From JAJPJE01 sp963724985 (GTDB lineage Bacteria > Acidobacteriota > Terriglobia > Terriglobales > Acidobacteriaceae), in the NCBI GenBank assembly GCA_963724985.1, contig CAVRWV010000016.1:1-64000 (forward strand): a stretch of DNA of 64,000 nucleotides, written 5' to 3'. Both the position numbers and the translations under genes were made by a program. Shown here piece after piece: positions 16,225 through 25,135 of the stretch (positions are counted from its first letter, which is position 1; every line of letters begins with the position of its first letter). Under the pieces are notes generated by a model. The model was not told the DNA's origin. It saw nothing but the letters and a program-made list of their open reading frames with translations, and ran no database searches.

Positions 16225-16985
16225 GCAGCCAGTCGTCAGTAGTCAGCATTCAGCCATTAGCCATTCATGGCGAGGGGCGCGAGGTATTGCGGGTCTACGG
16301 CCAACCTCTTGGGGCACCATTTCCACTTTTAGCTTCAGCGGACCGGTTTTTTGTAGGAATTGAGCACAGCAACAGGAGGTCTTGTGTGTTGTGCTCTACT
16401 TTTGACCTTCTTCCAACGGGAACCCTCGTTTCTAACTAACTCCGGGTACCCCTCCCCCGGGGGTACCATCCTATAAGCCTATTGTCTTCAGATGCTTACC
16501 TTTCCCGTTTTTGCAAAATATTGAAAATAAAGGGGCGAAAATGTCAACGTCTTGAAAACAAAGCGCTTAGCTTAGAAACGCCTTTCGAAAGGCGCACAGT
16601 CGTGTTTGAGTCCTATTTCTATTGTGACAAATTGAAGGGGACCTACTAGACACTTTGGGGAGATTTACTTCTGCCATTGAATGAGACGGTTAGGGAGAAT
16701 TTCGCACGAATGGGGTCTTGACAGGTTTTCGTGCCGCCCCTCCGGGGCTGGTGATGTCTTCAATCTTCCCTTACCCAGACCTCAGGGTCTGGGCTTACGA
16801 ACGATGCCGCTCCGCGGCTGAAGCGGCTGTATTTGTGATCATCGAGCGGAATAGAAGAGGGCTAAAGGGTGAGGCGCGCAGTGCAAGGCTGCGTGCGCCA
16901 CACTCCGTCCCTCCTGAATTCCGCGCTTGGTCGCGGCGCGTATAAAGTCGGCCGTGGCCGCTTAATTTTGTACTATCCTACAAAC
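16225..16985. other. Long palindrome-rich non-coding stretch
   Basis: About 760 bases without a supported gene. Seen in order: a GAGCACA...TGTGCTC hairpin (about 16360-16402); GGGTACCCC facing GGGGGTACC (about 16444-16467); an AT-rich run near 16490-16560; AAGCGCTT (16561-16568); a perfect 16-base palindrome CGCCTTTCGAAAGGCG (16579-16594); a consensus-like TTGACA at 16718-16723; and a triple-palindrome repeat at 16731-16822. A TACTAT at about 16973 may be the -10 of the next gene. A structured RNA is possible but not identifiable. Confidence 0.45.
16731..16822. repeat. Triple-palindrome interspersed repeat, copy 1
   Basis: Three consecutive palindromes: GCCCCTCCGGGGC, then CCCAGACCTCAGGGTCTGGG followed by CTTACG, then GCCGCTCCGCGGC followed by TGAA. 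The same order and wording recur at 23831-23915, so this is a defined repeat family rather than chance. The intervening spacer (about 25 bases) is less conserved. It sits just after a TTGACA and may have inserted into a promoter region. Confidence 0.75.
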
Positions 16986-18977
16986 GTGAATACCCGGTAT
17001 TTGCGCGCTATTTCGGCCCCTGTCCGTCGAGTCCAACCCTGTTCCCTCTGCCGATCGAAGAGAGCATTCAGCTTGGTCGGCGCACTTCTGACGCTATCGA
17101 TCATGGTCAGCGTGATGGCGGCGCGGTGTCAGGCCCAAGGCACCATCGTCCTCGGCGGAGGCCCCAACATGGGTGTCCCCACCGCATCTCGAGCGGGAAC
17201 CAACGTCCAGTTCACCATTCTCGATGAGAATGAGAAGCCTCTGAAACAGCAGGCGCTGGTCAGGCTAACGAGCCTGGAAAATGGCAGAGAGTTCTTACAG
17301 ATCTCGCACGACTCCGAGGTTCGGTTTACTGAAGTTCCTCTCGCAAGCTACCTGCTCGAGGTCGGCGCAGCCGGCTATCTGGGATCACATTCGAGGATAT
17401 CGCTCTTTGATGCTACGAAAGATTTCAAGAGCACGCTGGTGTTGAAGCACGATCCGGCCGCAGTCGATCTACGGCTGAACGACGCTGGACAGCTTCCGTC
17501 GAAAGCGCGGAAAGAAGCCGAGAAAGGTCTACAGGCGTTGGAACTCTCCAATCTCGCGGAAGCGCGCAAATACCTGGAGTCCGCGAATCACCGTTATTCG
17601 TCTAGCTCCTCCATCAACTTCCTGCTGGGATATCTGGCCCTGCAACAGAAGGATGAGGATCACGAGCTGACTTACCTGACGGCGGCGACGAAATTGGATC
17701 CAAAAAATCTGCAGGCGCAAAACCTGCTCGGACAACTGTATTACCGCCGTGGTGACTATGCTCACGCTGCCGAAGCGGAAGCGGTGGTGGTGGCGAGCAG
17801 TGAGCAATCTGTAGTCGCGCGGAAGGTGCTGGCAAACTCGTATCTGAAATTGGATCAATTCGAAAAGGCCCGCGAGAATTCGCAATGGATGGTCGATCAA
17901 GGCGGCAGCGAGGGCGCTTCGGCTCGCCTCGTCCTGGGACAAGCACTCGCGGGGTTGGGAAAGCGCGAGGAAGCGATCAAGGTGCTGACAGCGTATGTCG
18001 ATGGGGAACATCCCAGCCCGGTGACGGCCAAAATAAAAACACTGATTTCTCAGCTGCAGGCACAGACTGACGCAAAAGCGGGCGCGGGAATCGGTGATCC
18101 GGAACTCACGGCTGACGACGCAGCGACGGGCAATGCCGGGATGCCATCCGATGTCGATGCGCAGCAGCCATCGACTGTGGCGGGAGTGCAATGTCCAGCT
18201 AATCTTCTGGATGAAACGGCGAACCGCTCGCAGGAATTGGTGGAAAGCATCTCTCAGTTTGCGGCGATTGAACACATGGTCCACGAAAACATTTCGCCGG
18301 AGGGAGTTCCCCGGACGCGCGCGAGCCGGCAATACAGCTACATCGCTTCGATCAGCGAGTCCGGGAAGGGAATGCTGCTCATCCAGGAATTCCGTGATGC
18401 GGGAGAGTTGGAGATGCCGGATAAGATCACGACCACCGGTCTGCCGGCGCTTGCAATCGCCTTTCACCCGCTTTACCGCAATGACTTCGAGATGCGCTGC
18501 GAGGGTCTGGGCGAGTGGCAGGGACAAGCGGCATGGCTGGTGCACTTCCGACAGGCTGACGGGAAGCCCAGCCGGCTTCGATCTTACGTAGTGAACAAAG
18601 TTGGATATCCGGTAAATTTAAAAGGGCGCGCGTGGATACTCGCGGACAACTTCCAGATCATTCACATGGAGACCGACCTGGTGCAAGGAATCCCTGACGT
18701 GCGATTGACGACCGAGCACACCAGCGTCAATTACGGTCCGGTGCAATTCAGGAAGAACACGACCGAGCTGTGGCTTCCGAAGAGTGCGGAATTGTATGTG
18801 CACATCGGGAAGACACGATTCCATCGGAGCGAGAATTTCGATCACTTCATGCTGTTTGCGACCGATGCGACGGAGAAGGCGAAGCTTCCGGTCGACAAGA
18901 CCGGACCGGCCGGCGGTGAACATCTCGACAACACCAGCCCGACTGGCGCTCAACATCTGACTGCGCCGCCGCAGTAG
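16986..18977 (+). CDS. Secreted TPR-repeat protein with beta-sandwich N-domain
   Basis: About 663 residues from the GTG at 16986; the frame is open to 16869 but the upstream part reads through non-coding sequence. After a basic stretch comes a signal segment (FSLVGALLTLSIMVSVMAARCQAQ). A carboxypeptidase-regulatory-like sandwich follows (NVQFTILDENEKPLKQQALVRL... FTEVPLASYLLEVGAAGY). Several TPR units come next (AEKGLQALELSNLAEARKYLESA, INFLLGYLALQQKDEDHELTYL, LQAQNLLGQLYYRRGDYAHAAEAE). The C-terminal half is a beta-rich domain of unknown type, ending GAQHLTAPPQ. A periplasmic scaffold role is inferred. Confidence 0.75.
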   Translation: MNTRYLRAISAPVRRVQPCSLCRSKRAFSLVGALLTLSIMVSVMAARCQAQGTIVLGGGPNMGVPTASRAGTNVQFTILDENEKPLKQQALVRLTSLENGREFLQISHDSEVRFTEVPLASYLLEVGAAGYLGSHSRISLFDATKDFKSTLVLKHDPAAVDLRLNDAGQLPSKARKEAEKGLQALELSNLAEARKYLESANHRYSSSSSINFLLGYLALQQKDEDHELTYLTAATKLDPKNLQAQNLLGQLYYRRGDYAHAAEAEAVVVASSEQSVVARKVLANSYLKLDQFEKARENSQWMVDQGGSEGASARLVLGQALAGLGKREEAIKVLTAYVDGEHPSPVTAKIKTLISQLQAQTDAKAGAGIGDPELTADDAATGNAGMPSDVDAQQPSTVAGVQCPANLLDETANRSQELVESISQFAAIEHMVHENISPEGVPRTRASRQYSYIASISESGKGMLLIQEFRDAGELEMPDKITTTGLPALAIAFHPLYRNDFEMRCEGLGEWQGQAAWLVHFRQADGKPSRLRSYVVNKVGYPVNLKGRAWILADNFQIIHMETDLVQGIPDVRLTTEHTSVNYGPVQFRKNTTELWLPKSAELYVHIGKTRFHRSENFDHFMLFATDATEKAKLPVDKTGPAGGEHLDNTSPTGAQHLTAPPQ

Positions 18978-18992
18978 AGGCTGGTTGAAAAA

Positions 18993-19017
18993 CGCGGGCG
19001 AGGGCGCCCCGCTCCAC
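18993..19017. repeat. GGGCGAGGGCGCC palindromic repeat, copy 1
   Basis: CGCGGGCG-AGGG-CGCCCCGC followed by TCCAC, 15 bases after the stop codon of the TPR gene. It shares the GGCGAGGGCGCC core and CAC tail with copies at 23928-23952 and (variant) 34965-34988. Confidence 0.6.
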
Positions 19018-19039
19018 TAACCTGACAGTGTTCCAATAA

Positions 19040-19067
19040 AAAGGGCAGCCAAGACTGCCTGCCCTTT
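19040..19067. terminator. Bidirectional rho-independent terminator
   Basis: AAAGGGCAG (19040-19048) and CTGCCCTTT (19059-19067) form a nine-pair stem with A/T-rich flanks, between the convergent TPR gene and M16 peptidase gene. Confidence 0.8.
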
Positions 19068-19091
19068 CCACTTACGCGAGAACGCACATCT

Positions 19092-21923
19092 CTATTTGGC
19101 GCTGGCGCTATCGGCTTTGATCGGATTGGCGGCGTAGTCCATGTGCTCCACCGGTCCGACGTCGAGCTTCACCAGCTCGGGTTCGATTTTGGCGCGATCG
19201 CCGACGGCGACCACGGCCATGCTTCCAGGGACGAGATACTTCTTCGCCATGGTTTCTACTTCCGGCGCAGTTACGGCCTGAATCTTTGCCGGAAGCGTGC
19301 GGTAGTAGTCGAGCGGCAGATCGTAAGCGAACAGGTCGCCCATGATGAGGGCAGTCTGCGGCGTGGTTTCAAATCGGCCCGCCAGGGAGAGTGCGAAAGC
19401 GTTCTTGGCGAGCGTGAGTTCGTCGGGCGAGATCGGCGCCTGCTGAATGGCCTGCACTTCTTTCAGCAATTCGCTGACGGCAGGCGCAGTGACGTTCGCG
19501 CGGATGCCGCCACCTGCAGCGAACAGTCCAGGCTCATGGCGGAACTCAAAGCGCGAGAAGGCGCCATAGGTGTAGCCATGCTTTTCGCGCAGGTTCATGT
19601 TGATGCGGCTGGAGAACAGGCCGCCGAGAGCGGTGTTCATCACCTGGATGGGAACGTAGTCGGGAGAGCTGCGAGGCGCACCCAGACCGACGACGCGAAC
19701 TTCGGTTTGAGGCGCATCGGGCTTATCCATAATGACAAGTCCCTTGGCGAGTTTGTTGTCGATCGCCGGAGGCACCTGCTTCTTGCCCGAGCCAGTCCAT
19801 CCTCCAAAGTATTTCTCGGCGAGAGAACGGGCTTGCGCAGGCGTGAGATCGCCGGCAAGCACAAGCGCCGAATTGCCGGGAACGAAGGTGGTCTTCCAGA
19901 AGGACATTAGATCGTCACGCGACATGTCTTTGTTGGAAGTCTCGGTTCCGGTGGTCAGGTAGCCGTAAGGATGCTTGTCGCCATAAACGAGGCGGTTCGC
20001 AGCTTTGCTCACCAGCATGCGAGGACTGTCTTTCTGCTGGAGAATCTCGGTGACACGCTGATTGCGAACACGATCCACGTCCTTTGAATCGAAGGCCGGG
20101 TTGAGCGCCATGTCGGAGAGCAGATCGAACGCCGGAGCAGCATTGCTGGAAAGCCCACGGATGCTTACCGACGAGTAGTCGTAGTTGCTCTCGGTGCTGA
20201 TGACGGCGCCGATCTGATCTATGTTATCGGCGAGAGTCAGCGCCGGGCGGGTCTTCGTTCCCTCCTGCAACATGGATGTGGTGAAAGCAGCAAGACCGGG
20301 CCGGTCGACCGGATTGGCGCCAGCGCCGCCGAGCACAATCAGGTTGGCAGCGATGACCGGCAGGTTGTGGCGTTCGACCAGCAACACGATGAGACCGTTC
20401 TTCAGTTCCATTTTTTGCGGAGTGGGCAGCGTAAACTTCGCCAGAACCCCGGGCTTGGGGGCGTCCTTGCGCCAAGGCTCATCAGGCATGCGGCCGGTAA
20501 TGGCGACTTTTTCTTTGGACTCGGGCGTCTTCGGCACATCCTCGATTTGCTTCTTGCCCTTGACGGCGTAGATGACGACGCGCTGATTGTCCTGCAGATG
20601 CTGCGCAGCTAGCTGGTGAACGGAGTCGACGGTCGCTTTGTTGTAGCGTTGCAGGTCCTCAGGCAGGTAGCCCGGATTGCCGAGATAGTGGTTGTATTGG
20701 TTCAGACGATCGGAGACGCCGCCAAATCCGCCGAGGTTTTCGAGCTTGCGAATGATGTCGGACTCGATGGAATTACGCGCACGCTCCAGTTCAGCCGGAG
20801 TAGGACCGTTCTTGCGGATCTCGTCGAGCTCGGCGTTGATCGCCTTCTCGAGTTGTTCGGGCGTGACGCCGGGCTTGGCAGTGGCCTGAATATCGAGCAC
20901 GGAGCCGAGCAGTTCGCTGTCATTGTCTACTTCCACGTCTTGTGCGATCTGCTGCTCGTAGACAAGCTTCTTGTAAAGACGGCTCGATTTGCCGCCGCCG
21001 AGAATGTGCGCGAGCAGATCGGAATCCGCGTCGCCAGGAGTGTAGATCGAGGGCGTGATCCAGGCCATATAGACGCGCGGCAACTCAACGTCGTCGGTAA
21101 CCGTAATGCGTTTTTCGGCGGTGATGACCGGCGGCTTCACCTCGATCTTGGGAACCGCAGGTCCGGAGGGAATCGATCCGAAATACTTCTCGAGTTGCGC
21201 TTTCACCGTGGCGGGATTGAAGTCACCGACGATCGCGATGCTGGCATTGTTCGGAGTGTAGTACTGCTCGGAGAAGTGGCGGACGTCATCGATCTGCGCG
21301 GCCTCGATGTCGGCGTGCGATCCGATAACGGCAGCATAATAAGGATGACCCTTGGGGAAGAGCTCCTTGTAAATGTCTTCTTCGGCGAGGCCGTAGGGGC
21401 GATTCTCGATGCTCTGGCGGCGCTCGTTGCGAACCACGTCGCGCTGATTGGCCAGCTTCTCGCCGTCAAGTGTGTCGAGCAGATATCCCATGCGATCGCT
21501 CTCGAGCCAGAGGGCGAGATCGAGCTGGTTCGAGGGAACCGTTTCGAAATAGTTGGTGCGATCGAAATTGGTGGTGCCATTAATTCCGGTGGCGCCCGCG
21601 CCTTCGAGATAGCGGAAGTGCGCCTTGCTACCGATGTGCTTGGAGCCTTCGAACATCATGTGTTCGAAAAGGTGCGCGAATCCGGTGCGCCCCTCTCGCT
21701 CATTCGCCGGACCAACGTGGTACCAGAGATCGACGGCAACCAGCGGGAGGCGGTGATCCTCGGAGAGGATGACTTCAAGGCCATTCTTTAATTTGTACTT
21801 TTCGTACTTGATGGTGGGAAGAGCTTCGGCCTTTTTCGCAGGCGCGGAGGATTCGGATAGCGCGGCGGTGCCGCAGAGACTCAGGGTCAATACAAGAAGA
21901 AGGGCCGTTAAATGTTTAGTCAT
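19092..21923 (-). CDS. Two-domain M16 zinc metallopeptidase
   Basis: 943 residues with a signal peptide (MTKHLTALLLVLTLSLCGTA). The N-terminal half carries the inverted zinc motif HLFEH (H84, E87, H88) and the distal Glu of RNERRQ (E167), so it is a catalytically competent pitrilysin-family module. The C-terminal half, from about residue 505 (LPTPQKMELKNGLIVLLVERH), repeats the fold but lacks HxxEH, as in fused active/inactive M16 peptidases. It probably degrades peptides in the periplasm. It ends at the bidirectional terminator. Confidence 0.92.
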   Translation of the reverse strand: MTKHLTALLLVLTLSLCGTAALSESSAPAKKAEALPTIKYEKYKLKNGLEVILSEDHRLPLVAVDLWYHVGPANEREGRTGFAHLFEHMMFEGSKHIGSKAHFRYLEGAGATGINGTTNFDRTNYFETVPSNQLDLALWLESDRMGYLLDTLDGEKLANQRDVVRNERRQSIENRPYGLAEEDIYKELFPKGHPYYAAVIGSHADIEAAQIDDVRHFSEQYYTPNNASIAIVGDFNPATVKAQLEKYFGSIPSGPAVPKIEVKPPVITAEKRITVTDDVELPRVYMAWITPSIYTPGDADSDLLAHILGGGKSSRLYKKLVYEQQIAQDVEVDNDSELLGSVLDIQATAKPGVTPEQLEKAINAELDEIRKNGPTPAELERARNSIESDIIRKLENLGGFGGVSDRLNQYNHYLGNPGYLPEDLQRYNKATVDSVHQLAAQHLQDNQRVVIYAVKGKKQIEDVPKTPESKEKVAITGRMPDEPWRKDAPKPGVLAKFTLPTPQKMELKNGLIVLLVERHNLPVIAANLIVLGGAGANPVDRPGLAAFTTSMLQEGTKTRPALTLADNIDQIGAVISTESNYDYSSVSIRGLSSNAAPAFDLLSDMALNPAFDSKDVDRVRNQRVTEILQQKDSPRMLVSKAANRLVYGDKHPYGYLTTGTETSNKDMSRDDLMSFWKTTFVPGNSALVLAGDLTPAQARSLAEKYFGGWTGSGKKQVPPAIDNKLAKGLVIMDKPDAPQTEVRVVGLGAPRSSPDYVPIQVMNTALGGLFSSRINMNLREKHGYTYGAFSRFEFRHEPGLFAAGGGIRANVTAPAVSELLKEVQAIQQAPISPDELTLAKNAFALSLAGRFETTPQTALIMGDLFAYDLPLDYYRTLPAKIQAVTAPEVETMAKKYLVPGSMAVVAVGDRAKIEPELVKLDVGPVEHMDYAANPIKADSASAK

Positions 21924-22059
21924 AGGATCTCCTGGAGAGGGCGTGTGCTGGGATACTCGATTGCACCCGAAACGGTGTAAGACGAGCGAGCTTGGAGAAT
22001 GTTATCAAAACTGCTGAAAAATGGGTGGCGGAGCAGTTTTTGATTTGGCGGTAAGGATT

Positions 22060-23190
22060 CTAGCGTTTGAGGCGGCGGGATTCGGCGAGCAGGCGCATGC
22101 TGTGCATCAGGTTCTGGAAGGTGATGATTCCGACCAGGCGGCCTTCGTCGACGACGGGGATGAGCGTCAGGCGTTGCGCTGTGAGCTTACGTAATGCCGA
22201 TGCCAGAGACTCACCTTTTTGCGCGATCTGGAAGGCGCGATCCATGGCGGATTGGACGTAGCCATTGCCTTCACCGCGAAGCTCATCCACGATGCGCTGC
22301 CGCGAAACAACGCCGACGAGGTCACCACTGCGGATCACTGGGAAATCATCTTGAAGTGTGTGAACGGCTTTTTTGAGTGCGTCTTCTAAGGTGTCCGCCG
22401 GTGAAAGCACGGCGAAGTCGGTAAGCATCACGTCTTCGAGACGTAAGTTCTCAAGCACGGATTGCATCAGGACAGCGCGCTGCTCCAACTGTGCCGCGAG
22501 AAAGAGGACGAGGCCCACCAACATCAGCCAGCGGTTCCACATGTCGGGAACGATGATGCCGGGCAGGACGAGGGCGATCGCGAACATCTGCCCAAGACTC
22601 ACGGCCTGGCGCGTGGCGCGGACGGCGTCTGTGCGGCGCGCAAGCTGAGCGCGGAGGATGCGTCCGCCATCGAGCGGATACGCGGGCATCAGGTTCAGGG
22701 CAAAGAGAGCGAAGTTGATCCAGACGAAACTGCGCAGCAGGTTCTCGCTGGAGACAAGTGGAGAGGACCACAGTGCCGCGGACGGGATGAGGCCAAGAAC
22801 AATACTGCCCGCAACGAACGCGACAAAAAGATTTGCGAAAGGGCCGGCGAGTGCAACGGCGAGGTCGCCGCCAGTGTCGCGCTCCTGCTCGGAAGAGTCG
22901 TCGGCCAGGACGATGCCGCCAATGGGCATGAGGACCAGAATCCGTACAGGAAGCTTGCGGTGGATCGTGATCAGGCCGTGCGCAACTTCGTGGATGATTA
23001 CGGAGAGGAGAATGAGGGCCATCAGCGCGAGGCCGCGGCCATAGACGGCATTGCCCAGCGGCTTCGAGTCGGTCATCCAGACGTACGCGAGCAGAAAGAA
23101 GAAAGACAGATGCAAGCGCACGTGGGCATTGCCGATGCGGCCCACGGGAATTGACCAGCTGCGCAGAATCGATGCGGCCCAGTTTCCCAT
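22060..23190 (-). CDS. Site-2-protease (M50) with tandem CBS domains
   Basis: 376 residues. Membrane segments frame the zinc motif HEVAH (H67, E68, H71) and the second-site motif NLMPAYPLDGGRILR, defining an S2P-type intramembrane metalloprotease. The C-terminal third is a pair of CBS domains (LEDVMLTDFAVLSPADTLEDALKKA ... LTLIPVVDEGRLVGIITFQNLMHSM), which commonly sense adenine nucleotides. Proteins of this architecture are the SpoIVFB-like/CBS group. It probably cleaves a membrane-anchored regulator; no anti-sigma factor is encoded nearby. It is divergent from rsmD with 78 bases between starts. Confidence 0.92.
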   Translation of the reverse strand: MGNWAASILRSWSIPVGRIGNAHVRLHLSFFFLLAYVWMTDSKPLGNAVYGRGLALMALILLSVIIHEVAHGLITIHRKLPVRILVLMPIGGIVLADDSSEQERDTGGDLAVALAGPFANLFVAFVAGSIVLGLIPSAALWSSPLVSSENLLRSFVWINFALFALNLMPAYPLDGGRILRAQLARRTDAVRATRQAVSLGQMFAIALVLPGIIVPDMWNRWLMLVGLVLFLAAQLEQRAVLMQSVLENLRLEDVMLTDFAVLSPADTLEDALKKAVHTLQDDFPVIRSGDLVGVVSRQRIVDELRGEGNGYVQSAMDRAFQIAQKGESLASALRKLTAQRLTLIPVVDEGRLVGIITFQNLMHSMRLLAESRRLKR

Positions 23191-23268
23191 CTTTCATCAT
23201 TCTATCTGGACGCGTGTAGTGAACGGCTATTCAGAGCCGGATTGCAGAGCGGAATAGAATACTTTCGC

Positions 23269-23850
23269 ATGCGCATCATTTCCGGGAAATACCGCAGCCG
23301 TCCGTTGCGCGCACTGGCGGGACTGGATGTACGTCCGACATCGGATCGATTGCGGGAGACGCTGTTCAACGTGCTAACCGCAGGAGCACCGGGCGCGCTC
23401 GAGGGAACCGCGTGGCTGGACTTGTATGCGGGAACGGGAGCAGTGGGGATCGAAGCGCTGAGTCGCGGTGCGGGATCGGTGACGTTTGTCGAGAAGACGA
23501 AGCAGGCGGCGAGGGCGATCCGCGAAAACCTGAAGAGCCTGGAGATCAGCGATGGCGCGGATGTGATCGAGCAGGATGTGCTGAAGGCGCTGCCGCAATT
23601 GGATGGTCCGTATGATTATTGCTTTTTCGATCCGCCGTACCGGATGGAAGGCCAGTATGAAGGCGTACTGCGGGCGCTGTCAGAGCTGAGCGTCATGAAG
23701 CCGGGCGGGATGGTGATTGCGGAGCATGATAAGAGATTCGATCCGGGAGATGGTGTGGGAGGCGTGAGGCGGTACAGGACGTTGATGCAGGGAGATGCGG
23801 GGCTCAGCTTTTATCGGGTGGAGTCTGTGTCGCCCCTCCGGGACTCATAA
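23269..23850 (+). CDS. rsmD: 16S rRNA (guanine966-N2)-methyltransferase RsmD
   Basis: 193 residues from the ATG at 23269 (MRIISGKYRSRPL), the classical RsmD opening; the longer frame from 23242 has no support. Motifs are RPTSDRLRETLFNVL, the SAM loop LDLYAGTGAVGIEALSRGA and the catalytic DPPY (CFFDPPYRMEG). RsmD makes m2G966 in 16S rRNA. The last residues (SPLRDS and the TAA) are encoded by the beginning of a triple-palindrome repeat, so this repeat has replaced the native 3' end of the gene. Confidence 0.93.
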   Translation: MRIISGKYRSRPLRALAGLDVRPTSDRLRETLFNVLTAGAPGALEGTAWLDLYAGTGAVGIEALSRGAGSVTFVEKTKQAARAIRENLKSLEISDGADVIEQDVLKALPQLDGPYDYCFFDPPYRMEGQYEGVLRALSELSVMKPGGMVIAEHDKRFDPGDGVGGVRRYRTLMQGDAGLSFYRVESVSPLRDS

Positions 23851-23915
23851 ATATTTGCTTCCGCTTTCCCAGACCTTACGGTCTGGGCTTACGCATGACG
23901 CCGCTCCGCGGCTGA
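23831..23915. repeat. Triple-palindrome interspersed repeat, copy 2
   Basis: Reads CGCCCCTCCGGGAC, a 25-base spacer, CCCAGACCTTACGGTCTGGG (23868-23887), CTTACGCATGAC, then GCCGCTCCGCGGC and TGAA. Apart from the spacer it matches copy 1 at 16731-16822 closely. Its left end provides the last codons and stop of rsmD. Confidence 0.75.
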
Positions 23916-23927
23916 ATAGTGGTTAAA

Positions 23928-23952
23928 GCGCGGGCGAGGGCGCCCGCGCCAC
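23928..23952. repeat. GGGCGAGGGCGCC palindromic repeat, copy 2
   Basis: Perfect nine-base arms GCGCGGGCG / CGCCCGCGC around AGGG, followed by CAC. It adjoins the triple-palindrome element and lies at the 3' end of both rsmD and the convergent unknown gene. Confidence 0.65.
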
Positions 23953-23968
23953 CAACACATTCACGAAA

Positions 23969-24520
23969 CTACATCAGCAGTTCGGGCGCTTTGTGCACGA
24001 TGGGATGCTGGCGCTCCTGTAATTCATTCTTCACCATGTTCAGTCCGACTACGCATTCTTCGAAGCGTTCGGAGAGTTTGCGGAACAGCGGCGCTACTTT
24101 CTGATATTCGAAACAATCGAACTTCGAAACGATGTAGTAGCTCTCTTTTCCTGCCTTGATGAAGTCGATCATGTTCTCGAGCCGGTTGCGACGCAGGCGA
24201 AGGTGATTGATGCTCTCCGGAAACATCCCCGTAAAGAACAAGGTGTAGTCGCCGATGTGCTTGCGTACCTGGCGTTCGCGATCGAAGCTGGGCGCGGGTC
24301 CGAAGACCGGATCCGATTCCAGCAGCATCTCGCCGACATCATCGAGCGGCCGGCCGTTGACGTTGCGAATTCTGTGCAGCTGGTCGGTGTAACAGAACTG
24401 GGTCAGCATGTCGGAGATGTAAGCGCTCATGTCGGTGTCGCGCAGCTCGAAGGAACTCGCGAAGTGGTGTGACACAAGATCGAAAAAGAAACTCCTGAGT
24501 GGATTGCTTTCCGGAACCAT
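23969..24520 (-). CDS. Hypothetical helical cytosolic protein
   Basis: 183 residues from the ATG at 24520, which has a very strong GGGAGGGGGA just upstream; the frame is open to 24550. There is no signal peptide or membrane helix. It is largely alpha-helical with many aromatic and charged residues (PLRSFFFDLVSHHFASSFEL... VRKHIGDYTLFFTGMFPESINHLRLRRNRLENMIDFIKAGKESYYIVSKFDC). The segment RLRRNRLENMIDF is strongly basic. Codon use looks like that of its neighbours. I do not recognise the family. Confidence 0.68.
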   Translation of the reverse strand: MVPESNPLRSFFFDLVSHHFASSFELRDTDMSAYISDMLTQFCYTDQLHRIRNVNGRPLDDVGEMLLESDPVFGPAPSFDRERQVRKHIGDYTLFFTGMFPESINHLRLRRNRLENMIDFIKAGKESYYIVSKFDCFEYQKVAPLFRKLSERFEECVVGLNMVKNELQERQHPIVHKAPELLM

Positions 24521-25135
24521 TCCCCCTCCCACATCGGCGCCATTGAGCACCGTCGTGAATTGCGCGCATTCTGCCTTGAGTCACTCTGGCGTGCAAGTCA
24601 CTTTTGCTGGTCGGTCGAAGGTAACAACGAAGACTCGCGATCCGATCGCGCGCATACATTTCGTGCCGATCAGCTATTGAGTGATTAGATGCAGCAATGA
24701 CGCTGGTTAGTGCAAACACAGCGTTTATGGCAGCACTCGGCAGAGCGGAGTGCTAGCGGGAAAGCGGATGAGAGCAATCGAAAGAAAGCGGGCGACCTGC
24801 ACGCGGGCGAGCAGGAACTCACTTCCGCGGAACAGGAACTCGCGGCAGAGATGCTGCTGTGAGTCACTCGAATTCTGCAGCAGGTCGGGACGCACGAACT
24901 CTGCTTCCGGCGTGATTAAGGCTCGCTTCGATTGTGCTGGGGTGGAGCTGATCGATTCTCACGAGCCAGCTGAGTTCCTGACGCTTTTGGAAAGCCTGGG
25001 AGGGCGCACGGTATCTAGTCTAATTTTGCCTGTAAGTTAACGCAGGGCTGAATGCCGGCATCACAGTCACGAGTGCTAGGAAAGTATTAAAGCGTTCGCC
25101 AGGTAATTTCGCAGGTAATTACGACACCGTTCCCT
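24521..25135. other. 615-base gap with no convincing gene
   Basis: The stretch separates two divergent genes. A 50-codon frame from a GTG near 24708 (ending ELAAEMLL, TGA about 24860) is hydrophilic and has coding-like third positions but no ribosome binding site. A 96-codon frame (24750-25040) is Arg/Ser/Cys-rich and looks like noise. GCGGGCGA-type words near 24785-24805 recall the dispersed repeats. The kinase promoter must lie towards the right end. Confidence 0.35.

Noticed and set aside
20616..21791. A 391-codon plus-strand frame antisense to the M16 peptidase gene
   Set aside because: Shadow frame; the minus strand encodes the signal peptide and the HxxEH site.
24708..24860. A 50-codon hydrophilic frame from a GTG (ending ELAAEMLL)
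   Set aside because: Coding-like third positions, but no ribosome binding site, unusual start and no known family; conservation was not testable.
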